From Pseudescherichia sp032055545 (GTDB taxonomy: Bacteria > Pseudomonadota > Gammaproteobacteria > Enterobacterales > Enterobacteriaceae): 58,309 nt of DNA. Positions within the stretch are counted from its first letter, which is position 1. Every line of letters starts with the position of its first letter. The stretch is taken from assembly GCA_032055545.1 (NCBI GenBank), contig DAMBQR010000024.1, positions 1-58,309 of the forward strand. Reading direction: 5' to 3'. The notes below the pieces were generated by a model that saw only the letters and a list, made by a program, of their open reading frames with translations, made no database searches and was not told where the DNA came from. Of this stretch, positions 33,063 through 40,803 are shown piece by piece. Position numbers and translations under genes: made by a program.

Positions 33063-34040
33063 ATGATGAAGCACACCGCGCTGGCCGCCGTTATCGTAAC
33101 CGCGTTAAGCACGCCGGCTTTTGCCGCCTCCACGCTGACGCTCTATACCAGCCAGCCGAACGAAGATGCCCAGATGACCGTCACCGCTTTCGAAAAGGCG
33201 CACCCGGACATTGAGGTCAAATGGATCCGTGACGGAACCACCAAGCTGACGGCGCGCCTGCAGGCCGAGCTGGCGGCGGGCGGTGCCGCGCCGGACGTGC
33301 TGCTGATAGCCGACAGCGTCACCATGGAGTCGCTGAAAAAGCAGGATCTGCTGGCATCCTATAAATCCCCCGAGGCCAGCCGCTACGATGCCCAGCTGTA
33401 CGATCCGCAGGGCTACTACTACGGCACCAAGCTGATCACCACCGGGATTGCCTACAACACCCGCGCACCGGTGAAGCCTGGCTCCTGGCAGGATCTGCTT
33501 AAGCCTGAACTCAAGAACATGACCACGTTACCCAGCCCGCTCTACTCTGGCGCGGCGCAGATCCATATGGCGACGCTGATGAACGATCCGCAGCTCGGCT
33601 TTGCCTGGTACGAAAAGCTGAAGGCTAACGGCGCGATGCCGCAGAGCGGAAATGGCGCGGTGATGAACGCCATCACCTCCGGCAGCAAGGGCTACGGCGT
33701 GCTGGTGGACTACATGGCGATCCGCGAAAAAGCCAAGGGCGCGCCGATTGAGTTCGTGTTCCCAAAAGAGGGCGTCAGCATCGTGACCGAGCCAGTGGCG
33801 ATGATGAAGAACGCGAAAAACCCGGACGGTGCCAAAGCCTTTATCGACTTTGTGCTCTCGGATACGGGGCAGCGCCTGGTGCTGAAGCAGGGCTACCTGC
33901 CAGCCGATGCAAACCTCCCGGCCCCGGAAGGCTTCCCGGCGCGAGAGAGCATCAAGCTGATGTCGTATGACCCGGCGAAGGCGCTGGCGGATACCGACGC
34001 CAATAAAAAACGCTTTGCCGATCTGTTTGGAAACCGCTAA
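33063..34040 (+). CDS. ABC importer periplasmic binding protein (AfuA/PhnS type)
   Basis: This 325-aa protein has a signal peptide ending AFA-AS and then STLTLYTSQPNEDAQMTVTAFEKAHPDIEVKWIRDGTTKL across the first lobe, the layout of AfuA/FbpA/PhnS-type binding proteins. The His and the adjacent Tyr pair used by ferric-binding FbpA are not seen (YTSQP and VLVDYMAIR instead), so an iron role is unlikely. Relatives bind hexose phosphates (AfuA) or 2-aminoethylphosphonate (PhnS). The downstream phosphoesterases favour a phosphorylated ligand; that is inference. Two adjacent ATGs (33063, 33066) follow GAGGGAAGAG. Confidence 0.85.
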   Translation: MMKHTALAAVIVTALSTPAFAASTLTLYTSQPNEDAQMTVTAFEKAHPDIEVKWIRDGTTKLTARLQAELAAGGAAPDVLLIADSVTMESLKKQDLLASYKSPEASRYDAQLYDPQGYYYGTKLITTGIAYNTRAPVKPGSWQDLLKPELKNMTTLPSPLYSGAAQIHMATLMNDPQLGFAWYEKLKANGAMPQSGNGAVMNAITSGSKGYGVLVDYMAIREKAKGAPIEFVFPKEGVSIVTEPVAMMKNAKNPDGAKAFIDFVLSDTGQRLVLKQGYLPADANLPAPEGFPARESIKLMSYDPAKALADTDANKKRFADLFGNR

Positions 34041-34043
34041 CCG

Positions 34044-35756
34044 ATGACCACCATGACCCTCCGTCAACCCGCCAGCAGCGGCCCGCCGAAGGGGCTGCTC
34101 TGGCTGCTGCTCGGCCTGGTGGCGCTGCTCAGCCTGCTGCCGAGCCTGCGGCTGCTGGTCTCAGCGCTGCTTGACTGGCAGCAGGGGAGCAGCAGCAGCC
34201 TGTGGCGCGTTCTCAGCAACCCGACGACCTGGACCGCACTCTATAACAGCCTCTATACCAGCGGCCTGGGCACGCTGCTCTCGCTGCTGCTGGGCGGGCT
34301 GTTTGCCTTCTGCCTTGCCCTGACCAATATCCGCCTCAAGCAGGTCTGGGTATTCCTGTTTATGCTGCCGATGATGATCCCCCCTCAGGTGACGGCCCTG
34401 AGCTGGCTCCAGCTCTTCGGGCCGAGCAGCATCCTGCTTAACAGCCTCGGCATCGCACCGTCGTTTGGCAGCGCCAATCCGCTCTACTCCCCGGAGGGGA
34501 TCGCCCTGCTGCTGGGGATCCAGCATGCGCCGCTGGTCTTTTTGGCCCTGCGCACCCAGCTTCAGTGCCTGCCGAAAGAACAGATTGAGGCGGCGCGGCT
34601 GAACGGCGCGTCGCTGTGGCGGGTGTTTATCGACATCGTGCTGCCGCTGTGCCGCACCGCGCTATGGGCCGGATCGGCAATAGCTTTCGTCTCCGCGCTG
34701 GGCAACTTTGGCATTCCGGCGATGCTCGGCATCCCCATCTCCTACTTTGTGCTGCCGATTCAAATCTACCAGTCGCTGTCGAGCTTCGGACCCTCGATGC
34801 TCAGCGACGTGGCGGCGCTGTCGGTGCTGATGGGCGTGCTGGCGATCGGCATTGTCTCCCTGCAGGGCTATCTCCAGCGCCGTCATGCGCTGCCGCTGAT
34901 CGGCATGGCCGGGCGAGCGCTCGACTTCCAGCTTGGCAGATGGCGGCTTGCCACCGAGCTGCTGCTGGGTGCGGTGCTATGCGCTATTCTGCTGGCTCCG
35001 CTGCTGGCGCTCGTTGCCACCTCGCTGGTGCCGACCCTTGGCGTGCCGCTGACGGCCAACACCCTGACCTTTAACGCTTACCAGGCGATGCTGGAGAGCG
35101 GCAGCGCCACCTGGCGCGCGCTGAGCAACAGCCTGCTGCTCTCGATCTCCGCCGCGCTGGTACTGATGCTGCTGAGCCTGCCGCTGGCGTGGCTGCTGGT
35201 GCGTTTCCCGGCGCGTCCGCTGCGCTGGCTGCACAGCGCGATCGACATTCCCTATACCTTGCCGGGGGTAGTGCTGGCTATCGCCTGCATTCTGCTGTTC
35301 GCCCGCCCGCTGCCCATTATCGGCATCAGCCTGAGCGGCACGCTGCTGATCATCTTCTTCGCCTATCTGGCGCGCTTTCTCACCGTCTGCCTGAAGCCGC
35401 TGCACAACAGCATGCTGCAGCTCGATCCAGCCATGGAAGAGGCAGCCAGCCTGGCGGGAGCCAACTTCTCCCAACGGCTGCGGCATATCGTGTTGCCCCT
35501 GCTGGCTCCGGCGGCCTTCGCCGGTGCGCTGCTGGTGTTTTTGACGGCGGTGAATGAGTTGACCGTCTCTGCCCTGCTGTGGAGCGCGGGCAAGGAGACC
35601 CTCGGCGTGGTCATATTCAACCTTGATGAGAGCGGCGATAAGGTGCTGGCCTCCGCCATCTCCGTGATGGTCGTCGCGCTGGTAGCACTGGTGATGCTGA
35701 TGCTAAGCGGCCTGAGCCGCTATCTACCCAAAGGAGTGATCCCATGGCAGAACTGA
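34044..35756 (+). CDS. ABC importer permease, two fused transmembrane domains
   Basis: At 570 aa this is a fused permease with about twelve membrane helices. Both halves have the cytoplasmic EAA loop: EAARLNGASLWRVF near residue 182 and EEAASLAGANFSQRL near 465. Fused permeases of this kind belong to the FbpB/AfuB/PhnV-like group. The gene starts three bases after the binding-protein stop and its end overlaps the ATPase gene by 13 bp. An alternative ATG is three codons in. Confidence 0.9.
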   Translation: MTTMTLRQPASSGPPKGLLWLLLGLVALLSLLPSLRLLVSALLDWQQGSSSSLWRVLSNPTTWTALYNSLYTSGLGTLLSLLLGGLFAFCLALTNIRLKQVWVFLFMLPMMIPPQVTALSWLQLFGPSSILLNSLGIAPSFGSANPLYSPEGIALLLGIQHAPLVFLALRTQLQCLPKEQIEAARLNGASLWRVFIDIVLPLCRTALWAGSAIAFVSALGNFGIPAMLGIPISYFVLPIQIYQSLSSFGPSMLSDVAALSVLMGVLAIGIVSLQGYLQRRHALPLIGMAGRALDFQLGRWRLATELLLGAVLCAILLAPLLALVATSLVPTLGVPLTANTLTFNAYQAMLESGSATWRALSNSLLLSISAALVLMLLSLPLAWLLVRFPARPLRWLHSAIDIPYTLPGVVLAIACILLFARPLPIIGISLSGTLLIIFFAYLARFLTVCLKPLHNSMLQLDPAMEEAASLAGANFSQRLRHIVLPLLAPAAFAGALLVFLTAVNELTVSALLWSAGKETLGVVIFNLDESGDKVLASAISVMVVALVALVMLMLSGLSRYLPKGVIPWQN

Positions 35757-36769
35757 GCCTGGAGAGCCTGAGTAAAACGTTCGGCGACCAGACCGTGGTA
35801 CGCGATCTGAGCCTGACCATTCCTGAAGGCGCGTTTACAGCGCTGCTCGGGCCTAGCGGCTGCGGGAAAACCACCACCCTGCGGATACTGGCCGGGCTGG
35901 AGCGGCTCTCCAGTGGCCGCCTGACGCTGGGCAACCGGCTGCTGGCTGACGCCACCACCCATCTGCCGCCGGAGGCGCGCAACATGGGGATGGTGTTTCA
36001 ATCCTACGCCCTCTGGCCGCATATGACGGTAGCGGAGAACGTTGGCTACTCGCTGAAGCTGAAGAAAGTAAACGGCGCGGCGCGGCATAAGCAGGTCATG
36101 GCTGCCCTTGAGGTGGTGGAGCTAGGGGCGTATGCCGACCGCTCGCCGCAGGATCTGAGCGGCGGCCAGCGGCAGCGCGTGGCGCTGGCGCGCTGTCTGG
36201 TCTCCGAGCCGCAGGTGGTGTTGCTTGATGAGCCGCTGGCGAATCTCGACCGTCATCTGCGGGCCACCATGGAGCAGACCTTCCGTGAATTTCATCGCCG
36301 CACCGGGGCAACCTTTGTCTACGTCACCCACGATCAGGCAGAAGCGATGGCGCTGGCCAGCAATATCGCGGTGATGCATCGCGGCGAGCTGATGCAGTGG
36401 GGAACCCCGCAGGAACTCTATCAGCAGCCGCACAGCGCCTGGGTTGCGGGCTTTATAGGCAAGGGCAGCGTGCTGAACCTGGCGAGCGCGACGCAGGATC
36501 GCCATCTGGATGGCATACAGCTTCATCATGGCCTGAGCGTGAGCGATGGAATACGTCACCCGGTGCTGGTACGCCCCGAGCACGTTGAAATAGGCGAGGG
36601 CGGCCTGGCCGCCACCGTTGAAAACTGTATCTATCAGGGGGAGCGCTACCTGCTGGCGCTGCGCCTGGCCGACGGTCAGCCGCTCACCGCCTTCCATCAC
36701 CTGCCGCTGCGCGAGCAGCAGATCACCGCCGTACGCCTGCATCAGGGCTGGCGGCTGGAGGCAGCGTGA
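35744..36769 (+). CDS. ABC importer ATP-binding protein
   Basis: This 341-aa ATPase has Walker A GPSGCGKTT (36-44), Q-loop VFQSYALWPHM, signature LSGGQRQRVALARC (about 139), Walker B VVLLDEPLANLD and the switch His in YVTHDQAEAM. A C-terminal TOBE-like domain (about 240-341) places it with PotA/FbpC/AfuC-type importers. AAGGAG precedes the ATG inside the permease gene; overlap on both ends implies coupled translation. Confidence 0.93.
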   Translation: MAELSLESLSKTFGDQTVVRDLSLTIPEGAFTALLGPSGCGKTTTLRILAGLERLSSGRLTLGNRLLADATTHLPPEARNMGMVFQSYALWPHMTVAENVGYSLKLKKVNGAARHKQVMAALEVVELGAYADRSPQDLSGGQRQRVALARCLVSEPQVVLLDEPLANLDRHLRATMEQTFREFHRRTGATFVYVTHDQAEAMALASNIAVMHRGELMQWGTPQELYQQPHSAWVAGFIGKGSVLNLASATQDRHLDGIQLHHGLSVSDGIRHPVLVRPEHVEIGEGGLAATVENCIYQGERYLLALRLADGQPLTAFHHLPLREQQITAVRLHQGWRLEAA

Positions 36770-37824
36770 CGGTGCAGATTGAAATTATCAGCGGGATGAA
36801 TGACAAAGCGCCCGCCGCTATTCTGGTGACGACCCCCACACAGCGCATTCTGCTGGACGCGGGTGGCTCACTGGAGCCGGGAGCCGACGACTGGCCGGTG
36901 CCGGATCGGCTGGATGCTGTGCTGCTCAGCCACGATCACATCGATCATATCGCCGGGCTGGCTCGGCTGCCCGCCTCGGTGCCGATCTACTGTAGCGCCG
37001 TGACGGCACGTGCGCTGCCGCCAGGATCGAACGTTCACCCGATACCGGTGCGCGGTCAGTTCTCCCTCGGCGAATTGACGGTAACCACCGGCAGCAGCGG
37101 CCATGCCTGGGGCGGGATCTGGTTCCACCTCGATGTGCCAGGGGGCCTGTTCTACAGCGGCGATGTCAGCCTGGAGTCGGCGCTGTTTCATTTCGATCCG
37201 CCCCCGCCAGCGGCGTTAGCGTTAATGGACGCCTCGTATGGCCTGTATGACACGCCTCAGCACCAGCAGCTTGAGGCGCTGTGGCTGCACGTGCAGCGAC
37301 CTGTGCTCTGCCCGGTTCCGCCCTCCGGACGGGCAGTGGAGATGGCTCTGCTGCTGGCGCGGCGTGGCATGAATGACGTGGTGCTGGATGACGCCTGCCG
37401 CGAGATGCTGATGCTCATGGCTGAGCATAACGACGGCAGCCTGATCCCCGGCTTAGAGCGTGAACTGCGGCAGCGGGTACGTAACCTGCCTGCGTTTACC
37501 GCTGACGCGCCGGTTATGCTGGCCGCCGACCCGGATGGGCAGCATGGCATAGCGGGCAAACTGCGGCGGCGCGCTGACTTCCGCCACCGCACCCTGTTCA
37601 CCGGCCATATGAATCACCACGCCCGCGAGCAGCATCAACGAGGCGAGGTCGATTTCTGCCGCTGGAACGTGCATCCCACGCGTCGCTGCTTACAAAAGCT
37701 GGTGACAATGCTGGATTGTCGCCAGCTGGTGCCGCTGTTTACACCTGTTGATGACGCCGTGCTCTGGCAGCAGACGCTGGGCTGCGACATTGTTACCCAG
37801 ACCCGTTTCAGGATAGAAACATGA
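36766..37824 (+). CDS. Metallo-beta-lactamase-fold hydrolase
   Basis: This 352-aa protein carries the binuclear metal motif LSHDHIDH (His56, His58, Asp60, His61), a further His113 in SSGHAWGG and Asp133 in YSGDVS. The C-terminal part has FTGHMNHHAREQHQRGEVDFCRWNVHPTR, with extra His residues, and ends in QLVPLFTPVDD, recalling RNase/phosphodiesterase members with an inserted cap domain. The likely reaction is phosphodiester or phosphoester hydrolysis; the substrate is unknown. Start is GTG, overlapping the ATPase stop by four bases (GTGA), so it belongs to the importer operon. Confidence 0.8.
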   Translation: MTVQIEIISGMNDKAPAAILVTTPTQRILLDAGGSLEPGADDWPVPDRLDAVLLSHDHIDHIAGLARLPASVPIYCSAVTARALPPGSNVHPIPVRGQFSLGELTVTTGSSGHAWGGIWFHLDVPGGLFYSGDVSLESALFHFDPPPPAALALMDASYGLYDTPQHQQLEALWLHVQRPVLCPVPPSGRAVEMALLLARRGMNDVVLDDACREMLMLMAEHNDGSLIPGLERELRQRVRNLPAFTADAPVMLAADPDGQHGIAGKLRRRADFRHRTLFTGHMNHHAREQHQRGEVDFCRWNVHPTRRCLQKLVTMLDCRQLVPLFTPVDDAVLWQQTLGCDIVTQTRFRIET

Positions 37825-38378
37825 CGCTCTTACCTAAGCCTTTTGTCTTTGTTCGTCACGGTGAGACACCGCTCAACCGCGATCGTCTGATTGGTGGACG
37901 TACTGAAGTACCGCTCACGGCGACAGGTGAGCAGCAGGCCTGTGATGCCTCGCTGCTGCTGGTCAACCACGCCTGGAGCATCGTGGCCGTCAGCCCGCAG
38001 CAGCGCGCCCGGCGAACCGCAGAGCTGGCGCTGCCCGGAGCACCGTTGACGCAGGTTCCCGACCTGCGCGAGCGGGACTGGGGCGACCTTGAATGTCGTC
38101 CCCTTAGCGAGCAGACGCCCTACGAGGAGACGCCGCCGAACGGCGAAGCCTGGCTGCCCTTCTGTACGCGCGTGACCGATGCCCTGAACACCCTGCTGGC
38201 GGAGTACGACACCCCGCTGGTGGTAGCGCACTCCGGGGTGTTCCGTGTGATCCGCCTGCTGGCGACCGGCACCCCCCATGGCGAGCGGGTCGGCAACGTC
38301 GCTCCGCTCTGGATCCTGCCCGGCGCTACCCCTGATGACTGGAAAATTATTCCGCTGGAGAAGATGAATGCTGAGTGA
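37821..38378 (+). CDS. Histidine-phosphatase superfamily protein
   Basis: This 185-aa branch-1 histidine phosphatase has FVRHGETPLNRD, with the phospho-accepting His13, and the second active His in VVAHSGVFRVIR. LRERDWGDLECR carries the usual acid. Members are phosphomonoesterases or mutases; with no mutase insert, a phosphatase is more likely. It overlaps the metallohydrolase by four bases (ATGA) and the next gene by 11. Confidence 0.87.
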   Translation: MTLLPKPFVFVRHGETPLNRDRLIGGRTEVPLTATGEQQACDASLLLVNHAWSIVAVSPQQRARRTAELALPGAPLTQVPDLRERDWGDLECRPLSEQTPYEETPPNGEAWLPFCTRVTDALNTLLAEYDTPLVVAHSGVFRVIRLLATGTPHGERVGNVAPLWILPGATPDDWKIIPLEKMNAE

Positions 38379-38823
38379 ACAGTGTGTAATTGTAGATATT
38401 GACGGTACCCTGGCCGAGTTTGACGCCGAGGCGGTACGCGAGTGGGTATTAGGCCCTGAAAAGCAGTGGCAGCCCTTTTTCGCCCATATGGCGGAGGCGC
38501 TGCCGAGCGTGGCCATTAGCCGTCTGGTGGGGCTGCTGAGCGCTCAGCAGCAAAAGATCGTAATCTGCAGCGGACGGCCTGCCAGCTTCCAGCGCCACAC
38601 GCAGGAGTGGCTGGAGCGGCACTGCATCCCTTTTGATGCGCTCTATCTCCGGCCGGACGGGGAAGATACGCTCCCGGATGAGGTAGTGAAAAAAACGCTG
38701 CTACAGCAGATAAAAGCGGACGGCTACGCCCCGTGGCTGGTGATCGACGATCGTCAGGCGGTGGTAGATTTCTGGCGTGCGGAGGGGTTGACCTGTCTGC
38801 AGTGTGCGCCAGGCGATTTTTAA
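38368..38823 (+). CDS. PNKP-like HAD phosphatase
   Basis: This 151-aa protein resembles the 3'-phosphatase half of T4 polynucleotide kinase. It has VIVDIDGTLAEFD (Asp10, Asp12), VICSGRPASFQRHTQEWL (Ser68-Arg70), the DALYLRPDGED segment, Lys109 and the motif IV acids WLVIDDRQ (Asp127, Asp128). No kinase domain is attached. PNKP phosphatases remove 3' phosphates or 2',3'-cyclic phosphates; a small-molecule role is also possible. It is the last gene of the operon, overlapping the histidine phosphatase by 11 bp. ysgA converges on it after 18 bp. Confidence 0.82.
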   Translation: MLSEQCVIVDIDGTLAEFDAEAVREWVLGPEKQWQPFFAHMAEALPSVAISRLVGLLSAQQQKIVICSGRPASFQRHTQEWLERHCIPFDALYLRPDGEDTLPDEVVKKTLLQQIKADGYAPWLVIDDRQAVVDFWRAEGLTCLQCAPGDF

Positions 38824-38841
38824 GCCGCCCGGCACGGTACG

Positions 38842-39654
38842 TTAGCTTCGCTTTTCGCCGTATTGGGCAAACCATGCCAGCATGCGCTGCCAGCCATCTT
38901 TGGCTGACTCTTCGTGATAGCTCGGACGATAGTCGGCGTTAAAGGCATGTCCGGCATCGGGATAGACCACAATCTCCGCCTCGGCGTTGGCAGCGCGCAG
39001 AGCGTGACGCATGGTTTCTACGGTATCAAGCGGAATACTGCCATCCTGTGCACCGTATAGACCCAGAACCGGCGCGTTAAGGTCGGTGGCGGTATCTACC
39101 GGATGCTTTGGTGAGTTCAGGGTTTTGTCGCCCACCAGCTTGCCGTACCACGCCACCGCCGCCTTCAGCTGTGGATTATGTGCGGCGTAGAGCCAGGCGA
39201 TACGCCCGCCCCAGCAAAAGCCGGTGAGCAATAGCCGATGTGCGTCACCGCCGTTACGCGCCGCCCAGTTGGCAACGTGGTCAAGGTCGGCCAGTACCTG
39301 GGCATCCGGCACCTTTGAAACCAGCTCTTTAAACAGCGTGGGAATATCGCTGTAGTCGTTGGGATCGCCCTGGCGGAAGTAAAGCTCAGGCGCGATGGCC
39401 AGATAGCCCTCCTGCGCCAGCCGGCGGCAGATATCGCGAATATGCTCGTGTACGCCGAAGATCTCCTGCACAACAATCACCACCGGTAGCGGGCCGTCGG
39501 CTTTCTGCGGCCGGGCGTGCCATGCGGGCATATTATCTCCCTGGGTGGGAATTGACGTCTCACCGGTTAAAATCGACTCTTCAGAGGCGTGAACTGCGGT
39601 GGAAACGTGAGGTGAAGCTGCAGGTGCAAAGCCGGGCTGTTTTTCTGTGGTCAT
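38842..39654 (-). CDS. ysgA: YsgA, dienelactone hydrolase family protein
   Basis: This alpha/beta hydrolase (270 aa) has the nucleophile in GFCWGGRIAWLY (Cys in place of Ser), an acid in the YGAQDGSIP strand and catalytic His in PDAGHAFNADYRPSY. E. coli YsgA is the same size and lies directly after metE; its physiological substrate is not settled. Here the importer operon separates the two. The 253 bp up to udp hold the udp control sites. Confidence 0.93.
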   Translation of the reverse strand: MTTEKQPGFAPAASPHVSTAVHASEESILTGETSIPTQGDNMPAWHARPQKADGPLPVVIVVQEIFGVHEHIRDICRRLAQEGYLAIAPELYFRQGDPNDYSDIPTLFKELVSKVPDAQVLADLDHVANWAARNGGDAHRLLLTGFCWGGRIAWLYAAHNPQLKAAVAWYGKLVGDKTLNSPKHPVDTATDLNAPVLGLYGAQDGSIPLDTVETMRHALRAANAEAEIVVYPDAGHAFNADYRPSYHEESAKDGWQRMLAWFAQYGEKRS

Positions 39655-39767
39655 GGCAATCTCCGTACCCTTATTTAGCGCATCACGTAACTATAGCCAG
39701 TACGCCAAAATCATCCTGTGCGAAAGAGACTATCTTTAAGACGAACGGGGGAAGGAGAGTGCCATAG

Positions 39768-39862
39768 TGTGATATAAATCACTTTTTGATGAAAAATTGA
39801 TGTAAACAGTTTTCTTCATAGTGATTGGTGTCACGAAAAAAAGCGATAGCCTTCTGTAGAGT
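39768..39862 (+). promoter_or_regulatory. udp promoter with two CRP sites (CytR-type array)
   Basis: CRP site 1 is TGTGA-N6-TCAC (39768-39782); site 2 is AGTGA-N6-TCACG (39820-39835). Their centres are 52 bp apart, equal to the -93.5/-41.5 spacing of E. coli udp, where CytR binds between two CRP dimers. That spacing predicts a start near 39869, and TAGAGT (39857-39862) sits at the right place for a -10 box. Confidence 0.8.
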
Positions 39863-39907
39863 ACCGTTTTACTTCTGTTGATGAATCGACCCACAAAGGA
39901 GTCACCT

Positions 39908-40669
39908 ATGTCCAAGTCTGATGTTTTTCACCTCGGTCTTACCAAAAACGATCTGCAGGGAGCCACGCTGGCTATCGTCCCTGGCGATCCGGAGCGAGTG
40001 GAAAAGATCGCCGCGCTGATGGATAAGCCGGTTAAGCTGGCATCGCATCGTGAATTTACTTCATGGCGCGCCGAAGTGGATGGCAAAGCGGTGATCGTCT
40101 GCTCTACCGGTATCGGCGGTCCGTCAACCTCTATCGCCGTTGAAGAGCTGGCGCAGCTGGGCATCCGTACTTTCCTGCGCGTGGGTACTACCGGCGCCAT
40201 TCAGCCGCACATCAACGTTGGCGACGTGCTGGTAACCACTGCCTCCGTGCGCCTCGACGGGGCCAGCCTGCACTTTGCGCCGATGGAGTACCCGGCGGTG
40301 GCTGATTTCACCTGTACTACCGCGCTGGTAGAGGCTGCTAAAGAGGTGGGCGCAACGACCCATATTGGCGTGACCGCCTCGTCTGACACCTTCTACCCGG
40401 GCCAGGAGCGTTACGACACCTTCTCCGGGCGCGTCGTTAGCCGCTACAAAGGCTCTATGGAAGAGTGGCAGTCAATGGGCGTGATGAACTACGAGATGGA
40501 GTCCGCCACGCTGTTGACCATGTGCTCCAGCCAGGGCCTGCGTGCCGGCATGGTAGCGGGCGTGATCGTCAACCGCACCCAGCAAGAGATCCCGAACGCG
40601 GAGACCATGAAGCAGACCGAAAGCCACGCGATTAAAATCGTGGTGGAAGCGGCACGCCGTCTGGCTTAA
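39908..40669 (+). CDS. udp: Uridine phosphorylase
   Basis: Udp splits uridine with phosphate to uracil and ribose-1-phosphate in pyrimidine salvage. The 253-aa protein has MSKSDVFHLGLTKNDLQGA, the phosphate site IVPGDPERV, CSTGIGGPSTSIAVEEL and the uracil-pocket region NYEMESATLLTMCSSQGLRAG. AAGGAG precedes the ATG at 39908; an open frame ten codons further upstream is not conserved. CRP/CytR control is indicated by the upstream array. Confidence 0.97.
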   Translation: MSKSDVFHLGLTKNDLQGATLAIVPGDPERVEKIAALMDKPVKLASHREFTSWRAEVDGKAVIVCSTGIGGPSTSIAVEELAQLGIRTFLRVGTTGAIQPHINVGDVLVTTASVRLDGASLHFAPMEYPAVADFTCTTALVEAAKEVGATTHIGVTASSDTFYPGQERYDTFSGRVVSRYKGSMEEWQSMGVMNYEMESATLLTMCSSQGLRAGMVAGVIVNRTQQEIPNAETMKQTESHAIKIVVEAARRLA

Positions 40670-40680
40670 CGCCTCTCTCC

Positions 40681-40711
40681 GGCAGGTCGATCCCCTCGGC
40701 CTGCCCGTTTT
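40681..40711 (+). terminator. udp intrinsic terminator
   Basis: GGCAGGTCGA (40681-40690) pairs with TCGGCCTGCC (40696-40705) in a 10-bp stem with one G-U pair and a TCCCC loop, followed by CGTTTT. It lies 11 bp after the udp stop. Confidence 0.8.
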
Positions 40712-40803
40712 GCGTAGTACTTCGCAGGAAAATCCTTCCCAACTGGACACCTATCCAGCACACTCTTATTTTGCATCGGTAAGTGGTTTATGCAGGAGGC
40801 AGG

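Noticed and set aside
33063..36769. Importer as a ferric iron transporter (common automatic label)
   Set aside because: The binding protein lacks the visible FbpA iron ligands, and the operon carries three phosphoester hydrolases and a DeoR-type regulator rather than iron genes or a Fur box.
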